In this document: piece after piece, positions 1 to 6,856 of the stretch
Position numbering within the stretch: position 1 is the first letter of the stretch
Layout of the letters: every line of letters starts with the position of its first letter
Assembly: GCA_022759065.1 (NCBI GenBank)
Contig: JAEMPZ010000124.1
Span: 1 to 7,099, forward strand
DNA: 7,099 nucleotides
Reading direction: 5' to 3'
Origin: Acidobacteriota bacterium
Lineage (GTDB): Bacteria; Acidobacteriota; UBA4820; DSQY01
The notes under the pieces: model-generated
What the model saw: the letters and a program-made list of their open reading frames with translations, nothing else
Database searches by the model: none
What the model was told of the DNA's origin: nothing
Translations under genes and position numbers: made by a program

Positions 1-1115
1 CGGAAAAAGCCGGAAGGATGATCCTGCCTCGCGTCCCGCTTGCAACCGCTGGCGCGGGCAGCCGGGCCAACCACGCCCAGCAACTCGGCCGTGTCCCTGT
101 ACAGAATGCCTGTGCCTTCAAAGCGGCCCTGCACCGAGGCGGAGCCGAAGAGAAGCCCAGCCGTGTCTTCCATGTCGCGCTTGAGAAGCGCTAAAGCAGC
201 GAGGGTGCTTTCGATCCACGCCGGGGTCGCGTCGAAACGCACACCGCCTGGTGCCACCAGCCCGCGGCCGAAACGGTTTCCGCACAGCCCCTGCGTCAGG
301 TTCAGGAATTCTCCTCGAAGGCGCCCGAAGAAAGAAGCCGACGGCAGGTATCCAACATCGCCCGCGAGTGCGCCCAGGTCGCCAGCATGGTTGGCCAGGC
401 GCTCCAGTTCCAGGGCCATGGCGCGAAGCGCGTGCGCTCTGGCCGGAACCGCGGCCCCAGCGAGCGCCTCCTCCACCTGCGCGAAAGCGGTGGCGTGAGA
501 AATGACGGCATCGCCCGCGATGGACTCGGCTGTGGTGAGGCGGCGCTGGCCTGAGGCTTCTCGCAAAATCCGCGCGGCGCCTCTGTGCTGGAAGCCGAGC
601 TGTATTTCAAGATGCATGACCTCTTCGCCGTGACACTGGAAGCGGAAGTGGCCCGGCTCGATGATGCCCGCGTGCACGGGTCCGACCGCCACCTCGTGGA
701 GTTCCTCCCCCTCCGCCGCGAAGTAGGGATATCCCGAGGGAATGGATTCTCCGTCCGGGAGGTTGGGGAAGCGCAGGGGCTTGAGCCATGGATGTCCCTC
801 TGGGACGATGCCGTGGCTCTCCCAAAGGTCGCGCTCGAAAGGATGGGCCTGCTGCCAGTCAGCCGTGAGGGACGGATAGGTGCGACCCTCCCCGAGAGCC
901 CCGCCCACAAGGGCCACGGTCCCAGTGGCATCCCGGGCAACAAGGGCAAGCAGAGTTATGGCGCCGGGCCTTTCCATGGGCAATAGACCGATTAGCCGCC
1001 CGCCGGCCTCTCCCTCGCGAAGGAGCGCCTCGCGGAAGTCGGCCATGGGAAGCACTGGCACATCGCAGAGGGCAACGCCCGTTCCGCTGGTCAGCGTTTT
1101 GAAGGCTCCGCTCAT
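1..1115 (-). CDS. hyfG: HycE/HyfG-like (NuoC-NuoD fusion) large subunit lacking the first Ni-Fe CxxC motif, partial
   Basis: Reading frame translated by hand from the ATG at 1115, open through the left edge: 371 residues seen, C-terminus missing. Residues about 25-120 are a NuoC-like domain with the signature ERDLWESHGIVPEGHPWL (94-111). Residues about 145-371 are the NuoD / NiFe large-subunit domain, with GPVHAGIIEPGHFRF (145-159), GFQHRG (174-179) and the late GPAARASGCKRDARQDHP stretch (350-367), typical of HycE and NuoD. In hydrogenase 3 the stretch after the HRG block reads RVCGICGFAH. Here the aligned residues are SIAGDAVISH (198-207), so both cysteines that hold Ni-Fe are alanine (200 and 203). 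In the family this subunit sits on the cytoplasmic side of the membrane arm and carries the substrate or quinone site. The loss argues against H2 chemistry and for an Ehr-type complex. The second CxxC lies outside the window. ATGA overlap with the preceding gene; the Shine-Dalgarno GGGAGG at 1122-1127 supports the start. Confidence 0.9.
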   Translation of the reverse strand, partial: MSGAFKTLTSGTGVALCDVPVLPMADFREALLREGEAGGRLIGLLPMERPGAITLLALVARDATGTVALVGGALGEGRTYPSLTADWQQAHPFERDLWESHGIVPEGHPWLKPLRFPNLPDGESIPSGYPYFAAEGEELHEVAVGPVHAGIIEPGHFRFQCHGEEVMHLEIQLGFQHRGAARILREASGQRRLTTAESIAGDAVISHATAFAQVEEALAGAAVPARAHALRAMALELERLANHAGDLGALAGDVGYLPSASFFGRLRGEFLNLTQGLCGNRFGRGLVAPGGVRFDATPAWIESTLAALALLKRDMEDTAGLLFGSASVQGRFEGTGILYRDTAELLGVVGPAARASGCKRDARQDHPSGFF

Positions 1116-2554
1116 CCCCGGCCTCCCAATAGCAGAGACGCGGCCTTTAGGAGTGACATCATGCGTCCTGGCATGTAGAGCCCAAAAAACAGTGAGGCTA
1201 GGGCCAACAACCCGGGCGGGGCCAAAATCAAGGCCGCCTTCCACCCGCGAAATTCAGCGGGGGCAATCTCATCGGGAGGCTCGCCGAAGACCATCTCTAA
1301 AAAGGCCGCGCCCATGGCAGCAAAGGCCACCGCCAATAGGATGAGAAAGAGGGCCGCGATCCAGGGGTGGCCGCCCGCCAGGGCCGCCAACAGTATCGTC
1401 AGTTCGCTCACGAAAAGGCCGAAGGGGGGCGTCCCCGTTATGGCCAGGAATCCCGCCGTGAACAGGATGGCCACCAGAGGCGCCCTCTTAGCAAGGCCGG
1501 ATACCCCCGAAACGTTCTTCGTATGGTAGAGAAGGAAGACGGCCCCGGCAGCAAAAAAGAGGAGGCCCTTGGCGAGGGAGTGGTTTAGCGCGTGGAGCAG
1601 GGCACCGAAAACCGCCGGGCCGCCCCCGATGCCGATCCCCACCGCGAGGATTCCCATGTGTTCCACGCTGGAATAAGCCAGTAATCGCTTATAATCGGGC
1701 TGGCGGATAAGAAAAGCCGCCGCCGTCCCCATGGAGACGAACCCAAGCACCAAAAGGGGCCGCCTGGCGAACTCCCCGAGCCCCGCCGCGCTGGCCACCT
1801 GAAAAGCCCGCAGGATGCCCAGGAAAGCGCAGTTCAAGAGCGCGCCAGAAAGGAGCGCGGAAACGGGAGATGGCGCCTCGGAATGGGCATCGGGAAGCCA
1901 CGTGTGCATTGGCGCTAGGCCCATCTTGGTTCCGTAGCCGACCAAAAGAAACAGGAAAGCGATTTTGAGCCAGGCGGGGGCCATGCCGGGAGCCGCGGCC
2001 AAAAGACTGTCCAAGAGGAGCGAGCCTTGGGCTCCTTGCGGAAGGGCCATCGCCATAAAGAAGGTCCCTGCAAGGGCAAGGGCGATGCCCACGGAGCATA
2101 TGATGAGGTATTTCCAGGCGGCTTCGAGGCTGCGCTCGGAGCGGTCGAAAAAAATAAGGGTCGCGCTGGAAAGGGTGGTGGCCTCCAAGGCAACCCAGAA
2201 AAGGCCCATGTGGCGGCTCAGGACGGCGAGGGTCATGGAGCCAAGGAAGAAAAGCATGGTGGGGACGTAATACCTTCTGCGGGGATGGCGATGGAGGGCC
2301 ATGTAACCGAAAGTGTATACGGCGGCCAGCGCGAAGAGGAGGGTCACGATGCCCAGGAAGATCAAGCCGAGGGCGTCGGCTCCCAGGGCGCCACCCCACT
2401 CCGCGGGAGGCGGGCTCATGATCACGCGCGCGGCGAGGACCGCCTGCACGAGCCCCGCGCCCATGAAGACCGCCCGGCGGGCAGTTCGTCCGGGCAAGAC
2501 CCACGCGAGTATGCCTAGAACGAAGGGGGCGGCCACGAGCGCGGTGAGAATCAT
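1112..2554 (-). CDS. hyfF: HyfF-like antiporter-type membrane subunit (NuoN/NuoM family)
   Basis: A 480-residue, very hydrophobic protein of the Mrp antiporter / NuoLMN family (proton_antipo_M), close to hydrogenase-4 component F in length and motifs. It is an ion-translocating subunit of the membrane arm. Key residues seen: Glu124 in LFWVALEATTLSS (TM5 glutamate), Lys210 in GYGTKMGLAPMHTWLPDAHS (TM7 lysine), Lys289 in DYKRLLAYSSVEHMG, Lys329 in HALNHSLAKGLLFF, and Glu384 in FVSELTI. At the TM8 position where NuoM and the HyfB of this operon have lysine (GVMIKMG), this protein has Asn241 (GALLNCA). From memory this is common in HyfF rather than a defect. There is no long C-terminal amphipathic helix of the NuoL kind. 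The start ATG is preceded by a strong Shine-Dalgarno and overlaps the hyfE stop by ATGA. Translation continues into hyfG through another ATGA. Confidence 0.93.
   Translation of the reverse strand: MILTALVAAPFVLGILAWVLPGRTARRAVFMGAGLVQAVLAARVIMSPPPAEWGGALGADALGLIFLGIVTLLFALAAVYTFGYMALHRHPRRRYYVPTMLFFLGSMTLAVLSRHMGLFWVALEATTLSSATLIFFDRSERSLEAAWKYLIICSVGIALALAGTFFMAMALPQGAQGSLLLDSLLAAAPGMAPAWLKIAFLFLLVGYGTKMGLAPMHTWLPDAHSEAPSPVSALLSGALLNCAFLGILRAFQVASAAGLGEFARRPLLVLGFVSMGTAAAFLIRQPDYKRLLAYSSVEHMGILAVGIGIGGGPAVFGALLHALNHSLAKGLLFFAAGAVFLLYHTKNVSGVSGLAKRAPLVAILFTAGFLAITGTPPFGLFVSELTILLAALAGGHPWIAALFLILLAVAFAAMGAAFLEMVFGEPPDEIAPAEFRGWKAALILAPPGLLALASLFFGLYMPGRMMSLLKAASLLLGGRG
1122..1127 (-). promoter_or_regulatory. 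Ribosome binding site of the large-subunit gene
   Basis: GGGAGG on the minus strand, six bases before the ATG at 1115 and inside the end of hyfF. It supports the chosen start of the partial gene. Confidence 0.65.
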
Positions 2555-3201
2555 GGCTCGTCCTCCTTCAATGTCGTCAGCGCGCTCACGTCTATGTGGT
2601 CGAAAGTACGGTGAATGTTGTACACGACGATGCCCATCACGAACGCGCCAACGAATACGTCCAGGAGGATTCCCATCTCGACAAGGAGCGGCATGCGCCC
2701 GAGGAGGGTCAGGCCGAAAAGAAAGATGCCGTTCTCCAGGACCAGGTAGCCCACCACCTCCGTGAGAGCCTTGGTGCGGGTTACAAGCAATAGGAGGCCG
2801 GTGATCATGGTGGCGAATGCCGCGGCCGCGATCAAAAGTCCCGCACGGCGGGCCTCCATGGGCAGGCGCGCCGCGAGAGCGAAGGCCAGGAGAACCCCCA
2901 GCGCGGCGAGTAGAAGAGAGGTCCCGTAAGAGACGAGGGGTTCCAGCTCCCTGCGGGCGTTGGTCCTGATCACGGCCCTGTTTAGGAAATATGGAATCGC
3001 AACGGCCTTGAGAGCCAGCGTGCCTCCAGCCACAATCCAGGCGTGGCGGCTGTCGAAGCCTTCAATCAGGAGGGCCAAAAAGGCAATGCCCGCGGCTTGA
3101 ACGGCAAACCCGCGGATGAGCACCGAAAGACGGCTCGTGACCGAAAGAAGCAGGTCGAGCAGAAGCACGGCGACAAGGATGGCGTTCACCCAACTGCTCA
3201 T
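2551..3201 (-). CDS. hyfE: HyfE-like membrane subunit (NuoK-related)
   Basis: A 216-residue integral membrane protein with about six or seven hydrophobic segments, matching hydrogenase-4 component E in length. The C-terminal half resembles NuoK: TGLLLLVTRTKALTEVVGYL (134-153), then VLENGIFLFGL with Glu156, then LVEMGILLDVFVGAFVMGI with Glu175 and Asp181. Buried acidic residues like these form part of the proton path in complex I. The tail HRTFDHIDVSALTTLKE is typical of HyfE. The start is the ATG at 3201, in an ATGA overlap with the hyfC stop. The frame stays open much further upstream (to 4113), but that part is a shadow of hyfC and lacks membrane character. A G-rich stretch upstream of the ATG is the only candidate ribosome site, so translational coupling to hyfC is likely. 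The next gene, hyfF, begins inside its stop codon. Confidence 0.92.
   Translation of the reverse strand: MSSWVNAILVAVLLLDLLLSVTSRLSVLIRGFAVQAAGIAFLALLIEGFDSRHAWIVAGGTLALKAVAIPYFLNRAVIRTNARRELEPLVSYGTSLLLAALGVLLAFALAARLPMEARRAGLLIAAAAFATMITGLLLLVTRTKALTEVVGYLVLENGIFLFGLTLLGRMPLLVEMGILLDVFVGAFVMGIVVYNIHRTFDHIDVSALTTLKEDEP
2561..2568 (-). promoter_or_regulatory. Strong ribosome binding site of hyfF
   Basis: AAGGAGGA on the minus strand, near-perfect Shine-Dalgarno with GGAGG seven bases before the ATG at 2554. It lies within the last codons of hyfE, so hyfF can initiate on its own as well as by coupling. Confidence 0.75.
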
Positions 3202-4124
3202 GGCCGCCCCCCCGCCATCAACAGGAGGGCCGCCAGCCCAGCTAGCACAGCCGCCAAACCAAGCAACTGCGGCACGCGCCCCAGGCGCAGGCGGGCCATG
3301 ACCGACTCGGTCACGCCAACGAGGACCGCCACGCCGAACATGCCTCCCAGAAAGAGCGCCATCGAGACCCACGCGGGGCCGCTTGAGAACATAAACATTG
3401 AGACCAGCACGGCGGAGAATAACCAGAGCTTGAGGGCGCTTCCGTAGAGGATAAAAGCCAGATCCGGCCCTGAATGGTCGAGTACCATGACCTCGTGGAT
3501 CATCGTCAGTTCCAAATGGGTGGCCGGGTCGTCCACTGGAATGCGGCTGTTTTCCGCCAGGAGGATCAGAAAGAGGGCCGTGGCGGCCAAGGCCAGGGAG
3601 GGAATTTTCGCGCTCCAGGAAGCCACATCCGCGCCGCCCAGGATCGCGCTCAGGCTCAGGGCCTTCTCCTCCCAGGCAAGGACGCCAAGGACCAGGAAGA
3701 AGGCGGGCTCGGCGAAAGCGGAAAAAGCCGCTTCCCGGCTCGCGCCCATGCCTTCGAATGCCGACCCTGTATCCATGGCGCCGGCGATGAGGGCAAACCG
3801 GGAGAGCGCAAGGAGATAGGCGAAGAGAACCAAATCCCCCGAAAAGGCCAGCGGCGCGGCCAAGGGGCCCGCGGAAAGCATCAGGCTGGCGGTCAAAATC
3901 GCCGCCAAAGATATTGCTGGAGCCGCCCTGAAAACCCACGTGGCCGTCCGGCCGTAAACCGCCCCTTTCCCGAGAAGGCGGAGCAAGTCTCTGTATGGCT
4001 GGAGGAGAGGCGCCCCTTTTCGGCCCGCCGCAAGCGCCTTGGTTTTCCCAATAATGCCCAAAAGGAGCGGGGAGAGCAGCAGCGCGGGCAGCACGGCGAG
4101 GGCGTTCCACCAATGAGCCGTCAC
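3198..4124 (-). CDS. hyfC: HyfC/HycD-like membrane anchor subunit (NuoH family)
   Basis: A 308-residue membrane protein of the NADH dehydrogenase subunit 1 / HycD / HyfC family, which links the peripheral redox arm to the antiporter-like subunits. Motifs seen: GRKGAPLLQPYRDLLRLLGK (34-53), MGASREAAFSAFAEPAFFL (126-144), and the acidic cytoplasmic loop AENSRIPVDDPATHLELT (190-207) followed by MIHEVMVLDHSGPDL (208-222). All are close to E. coli HyfC/HycD. About eight hydrophobic segments. Start choice: a longer reading from TTG at 4139 adds five residues, but that TTG lies on the Shine-Dalgarno GGGAGGT (4131-4137). The GTG at 4124, six bases after it and in a GTGA overlap with the hyfB stop, is far better and matches the other junctions. 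A run of seven G on the coding strand lies in the last codons (3207-3213). Confidence 0.93.
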   Translation of the reverse strand: MTAHWWNALAVLPALLLSPLLLGIIGKTKALAAGRKGAPLLQPYRDLLRLLGKGAVYGRTATWVFRAAPAISLAAILTASLMLSAGPLAAPLAFSGDLVLFAYLLALSRFALIAGAMDTGSAFEGMGASREAAFSAFAEPAFFLVLGVLAWEEKALSLSAILGGADVASWSAKIPSLALAATALFLILLAENSRIPVDDPATHLELTMIHEVMVLDHSGPDLAFILYGSALKLWLFSAVLVSMFMFSSGPAWVSMALFLGGMFGVAVLVGVTESVMARLRLGRVPQLLGLAAVLAGLAALLLMAGGRP

Positions 4125-6115
4125 GCGAGCACCTCCCAAGCTATCAGCGCCACCAGCGTCAGGAGCACGTAGAGCAGGTAAACCTGAAGCCGCCCTTGCT
4201 GCAAGGGACGGAGAGCCCCCGCCAGCCGCTCCAGCAGAGTAATGGCGGGATCGAAAATTGTCCGGTCCGCGGGGTCATCGTAATGGCTCGAGAACGACGC
4301 CCGTTCGGGGAAAATACCCTTGGGGCGGCGCTTGCGGAGCGATGGCCTCATGAGCCGAGACAGCGGCTCCAGCAATGGCTGGGCAAATGATGAGGCCGTA
4401 TACTGCATGCGCGCCGTGGGTGCCGCGTACCCGCAGCCCCATGTGGGCGCTTCGGAAAGCGCCTTGCCCTTAAGTAGCAAGCGCCGAAATCCGAGCATAA
4501 TTCCGGCAACGATCAGAAGCATCCATCCAGCCAGGACTACCGCGGAGAGTGGCCCGGCGCCAAGGGAAGTGTTCCAGGCGGCGTTCGAAGAAATCCCGGC
4601 CAGTTCACGCGCGGCAGGAGCCACGATGCGCAAGGCCCAAGGGGCGGCGAGGCCCACTCCGGCGCACGCCAGCGCCGTCAGGACCATGGGAACGGTCATC
4701 CAGGGCGACACCTCTTTGCAGCGGGCTGCCTCTTCCGATCGGGGTTCCCCGAGGAACACCACGCCCGAAGCCTTGGCGAAGCAGGCCAGGGCCAGCCCGC
4801 CCACGAGAGCCAGCAGCGGGATGGTGACAAACAAGACCGCCGACACGGCTCCCGGTCCTTGAAGGGCTCCGTTGAAGAGCCCGGAGTAGATGAGCCATTC
4901 GCTCACGAACCCGTTGAAAGGCGGCAAGGCGCAGATGGCCGCCGCCCCCGCCAGAAAGGCCGCCCCTGTTACTGGCATGCGGCGCAGGAGGCCGCCCAGG
5001 CGCTCCATGTTTCTAGTCCCCGCCGCCTGTGTGGCCGCTCCTCCGCTGTAGAAAAGAAGGCTCTTGAAGAGGCCGTGGTTGAGAACGTGAAGGAGGGAGC
5101 CGCAGAGCGCAGCCATGGCCACCGCTTCCAGTCCGGCGGTTCTAGCCAGAAGCCCTGCCCCGAGGCCCATGGTGATGATGCCCACGTTTTCGACGCTATG
5201 GTAGGCGAGCAGGCGCTTTAGGTCGTGCTGGGCCAGGGCGTAGAGTACGCCACCCACTGCGGAGAGAGCCCCGATTCCGAGGAGGGCGTATCCCCATCCC
5301 GCCGGGGGGGGCCCGCTCATAAGGATAAACCTCATAAGCCCGTAGATCCCCATCTTGATCATGACGCCGGACATGAGCGCCGATACGTGGCTCGGGGCGG
5401 CAGGATGCGCTTTGGGAAGCCATACATGGAACGGCGCCAGGCCCGCTTTGCTGCCGAATCCCACGAGAGCCAGGAGGAAGAGAACCCATGCCACGTTCCT
5501 AGAGAGAGGCGCCCCCTGCAAGGCGGCGAACGCTAGCGATCCCGCTCCTCTTCCCCATAGGCCGAACATGGCGGCGAGAGCGGCCGCGCCCAAATGCGTC
5601 GCTACCAAATATACAAGGGCGTCCGACCTGACCTCCGGCCTGCGGTGATCGTGTATTACAAGAAAGAAGGAAGCCACGGACATTCCTTCCCATGCGATGA
5701 GGAACAGAACGCCGTCGCGTGCTAGAACGACCACGGCCATGGATGCCACGAGTATTTGGAAGAAGGCCCAGGAAGCACCGGCCCACCGCGAGTCACCCTC
5801 GTGCGCCAGGTAGCCCTTGCCGTAAGCTGCGGCGGGGACGGCGAGTGCCAGGATGAATGCCAGGAAATAGGCCGACAATCCATCCATTCCGACGGAAAAT
5901 GTGGCCCAGGGCAGAGACCACGCGGCCTCAATGCTCCAACCTGCTCCAGAGCGCAGCACATTGGCCGCCGAGGCTGTCCCGAGTACCGCCGCGAAGGAAG
6001 TGGCCAGGATGGCCACCCACGCCGCCACGCCGCTTCGCTTCCCGCACGCCAAAGAAACGGCGGCTCCGATGAGCAAGGAGGCTGGCGCGGCGAGGGCGAG
6101 GGCTTCCGGGTTCAC
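4121..6115 (-). CDS. hyfB: HyfB/HycC-like antiporter-type membrane subunit
   Basis: A 664-residue membrane protein of the NuoL/M/N family with the C-terminal extension typical of HycC and HyfB. It is the first structural subunit of the operon and a probable ion-translocating unit. Key residues: Glu143 in LIAWEGMSVASFFL, Lys223 in GFGSKAGLAPFHVWLPKAHP, Lys254 in MSGVMIKMGIYGLMR, Lys300 in HDLKRLLAYHSVEN, Lys351 in HVLNHGLFKSLLFY, and Glu406 in FNGFVSEWLIY. The charged Glu-Lys-Lys set of the antiporter fold is therefore intact. The tail carries TWGCGYAAPTARMQYTASSF (558-577), a HyfB/HycC hallmark, then a soluble basic stretch (about 586-620) and a last membrane helix LQVYLLYVLLTLVALIAW (643-660). 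The start is GTG 6115 in a GTGA overlap with the regulator stop. A weak Shine-Dalgarno GAAGGG lies at 6124-6129, so coupling to the regulator is likely. A run of eight C on the coding strand (5304-5311) encodes part of a Pro triplet. Confidence 0.93.
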   Translation of the reverse strand: MNPEALALAAPASLLIGAAVSLACGKRSGVAAWVAILATSFAAVLGTASAANVLRSGAGWSIEAAWSLPWATFSVGMDGLSAYFLAFILALAVPAAAYGKGYLAHEGDSRWAGASWAFFQILVASMAVVVLARDGVLFLIAWEGMSVASFFLVIHDHRRPEVRSDALVYLVATHLGAAALAAMFGLWGRGAGSLAFAALQGAPLSRNVAWVLFLLALVGFGSKAGLAPFHVWLPKAHPAAPSHVSALMSGVMIKMGIYGLMRFILMSGPPPAGWGYALLGIGALSAVGGVLYALAQHDLKRLLAYHSVENVGIITMGLGAGLLARTAGLEAVAMAALCGSLLHVLNHGLFKSLLFYSGGAATQAAGTRNMERLGGLLRRMPVTGAAFLAGAAAICALPPFNGFVSEWLIYSGLFNGALQGPGAVSAVLFVTIPLLALVGGLALACFAKASGVVFLGEPRSEEAARCKEVSPWMTVPMVLTALACAGVGLAAPWALRIVAPAARELAGISSNAAWNTSLGAGPLSAVVLAGWMLLIVAGIMLGFRRLLLKGKALSEAPTWGCGYAAPTARMQYTASSFAQPLLEPLSRLMRPSLRKRRPKGIFPERASFSSHYDDPADRTIFDPAITLLERLAGALRPLQQGRLQVYLLYVLLTLVALIAWEVLA
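4131..4137 (-). promoter_or_regulatory. Ribosome binding site that fixes the hyfC start at GTG 4124
   Basis: GGGAGGT on the minus strand, six bases before GTG 4124 and inside the end of hyfB. The only longer start, TTG at 4139, overlaps this site and so cannot use it. Confidence 0.75.
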
Positions 6116-6807
6116 TTCGCCGGCCCTTCAGATAAAGATGCGTCCACCCGCGCAAAGGCCTCCATGATGGCTTCCCGCCCCGTCTCCGGGCTCAGGCGAT
6201 CTCTTACCGACGGATCCTGAAGGGCGAAGGCCAGCCTCGAGAGGAGTCTCAAGTGGCTCCTCACCGTGGAGCTCACCAGGACGAAGAGGATGGCCACGGC
6301 TTGCCCGTCCAGGGCTCCGAAATCCACTGGATGGTCGAGGAAGCATAAAGAGAGGGAATCGGCGGAGGGCGGCAAGATCACAGGAAACCGAGGGTGGGGT
6401 ATGGCTATGCCGTTGCCGACGGCGGTGGACCCCAGGTTCTCCCTGGCCAGAAGCATCTCGGCAAGAAGGGCGCGATCCGTCCCCTCGGGCAGTGGCAATA
6501 CCTGAACAAGATTTCTCAGGACCGCCGTCTTATCCTCCCCGCTTATGCGATAGTGAATCCCCCCGACGCGCAGAGAGCCCGCTAGACTAACAGGTTCCAG
6601 GGGCGCCCCCTCCGCAGGCCCCTCGTCAAATGCTTTGGGCGAAATGAGTATGCGCCGGGAGGTGGCCCATTCCAGTATCTCAGCGCGGTTGAACCGATAC
6701 TGGTCCTGTATCCGGTAGGCGGGTATGGTTCCCTGCTTAAGCCAGCGGTAGATGGTCTTTTCAGAAACGTTTAGAAGTCGGCCGATGTCGCGGACGGTGA
6801 GGTTCAC
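6112..6807 (-). CDS. DNA-binding regulator: excisionase-type HTH fused to PTS EIIA (PtsN-like) domain
   Basis: A 231-residue soluble protein. Residues 1-55 are a MerR/excisionase-like helix-turn-helix (HTH_17 type): TVRDIGRLLNVSEKTIYRWL (4-23) followed by GTIPAYRIQDQYRFNRAEIL. Residues about 92-222 are a PTS EIIA type-2 domain of the PtsN kind. STAVGNGIAIPHPR (127-140) holds the phospho-acceptor histidine of the family, His138. A second conserved histidine, His185, is in SHLRLLSRLAFAL. A linker (about 56-90) joins them. In this family His is phosphorylated by HPr or NPr; here that could switch DNA binding, which is inference. It is the first gene of the operon and its TGA overlaps the hyfB GTG, so the regulator is co-translated with the complex and probably autoregulatory. 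Start GTG 6807, with GAGG at 6813-6816 five bases upstream. Whether it activates or represses cannot be seen. Confidence 0.9.
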   Translation of the reverse strand: MNLTVRDIGRLLNVSEKTIYRWLKQGTIPAYRIQDQYRFNRAEILEWATSRRILISPKAFDEGPAEGAPLEPVSLAGSLRVGGIHYRISGEDKTAVLRNLVQVLPLPEGTDRALLAEMLLARENLGSTAVGNGIAIPHPRFPVILPPSADSLSLCFLDHPVDFGALDGQAVAILFVLVSSTVRSHLRLLSRLAFALQDPSVRDRLSPETGREAIMEAFARVDASLSEGPAK

Positions 6808-6810
6808 TTT

Positions 6811-6817
6811 CCCCTCT
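6811..6817 (-). promoter_or_regulatory. Ribosome binding site of the regulator gene
   Basis: AGAGGGG on the minus strand, with GAGG five bases from the GTG at 6807. It supports GTG rather than a downstream codon as the start, and that start also keeps the whole helix-turn-helix. Confidence 0.6.
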
Positions 6818-6819
6818 CT

Positions 6820-6836
6820 TGGGGCAACGCTCCCCA
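6820..6836 (-). promoter_or_regulatory. Small hairpin in the 5' leader (TGGGG-N7-CCCCA)
   Basis: On the minus strand TGGGG (6836-6832) and CCCCA (6824-6820) form a perfect 5-bp inverted repeat around AGCGTTG. If transcription starts near 6839, this stem would sit at the extreme 5' end of the mRNA, just before the ribosome site. It could stabilise the transcript or act as a protein site. No U-run follows, so it is not an intrinsic terminator. Confidence 0.35.
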
Positions 6837-6841
6837 GACTT

Positions 6842-6856
6842 GGACATTATAGGACA
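6842..6856 (-). repeat. Direct repeat TGTCC-N5-TGTCC spanning the -10 box; candidate operator
   Basis: On the minus strand the pentamer TGTCC occurs twice, with starts exactly 10 bases apart, flanking and overlapping the TATAAT. One helical turn of spacing places both copies on the same DNA face, a usual arrangement for operator half-sites. Two 5-mers could also match by chance, so this is only a candidate site for the adjacent regulator. Confidence 0.3.

Noticed and set aside
302..949. Minus-strand 215-residue open frame inside the large-subunit region
   Set aside because: It is Ser/Arg/Pro-rich, matches no family I know, and lies in another frame of the hyfG-like gene, whose motifs are clear.
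585..986. Plus-strand 133-residue open frame
   Set aside because: Antisense shadow of the NuoC/NuoD fusion; long chance frames are expected opposite GC-rich genes.
1..1115. Reading the left gene as an active group 4 NiFe hydrogenase catalytic subunit
   Set aside because: The overall fold fits, but both cysteines of the first metal-binding motif are Ala, so an active Ni-Fe site is not supported.
2027..2518. Plus-strand 163-residue open frame, Gly/Glu/His-rich
   Set aside because: Exact antisense of hyfF membrane segments; its composition is the complement of hydrophobic codons.
3202..4113. The hyfE frame stays open far upstream, giving a possible 520-residue protein
   Set aside because: The upstream part overlaps hyfC in another frame, is Arg/Gly/Pro-rich with no membrane segments or motifs, and the ATG at 3201 gives a protein of exact HyfE size with an ATGA overlap.
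4125..4139. TTG start at 4139 for hyfC, adding five residues
   Set aside because: The TTG lies on the Shine-Dalgarno GGGAGGT, which is correctly spaced for the GTG at 4124.
3474..4172. Plus-strand 232-residue open frame
   Set aside because: Antisense of hyfC and the end of hyfB; low-complexity Gly/Gln/Arg composition and no recognisable domain.
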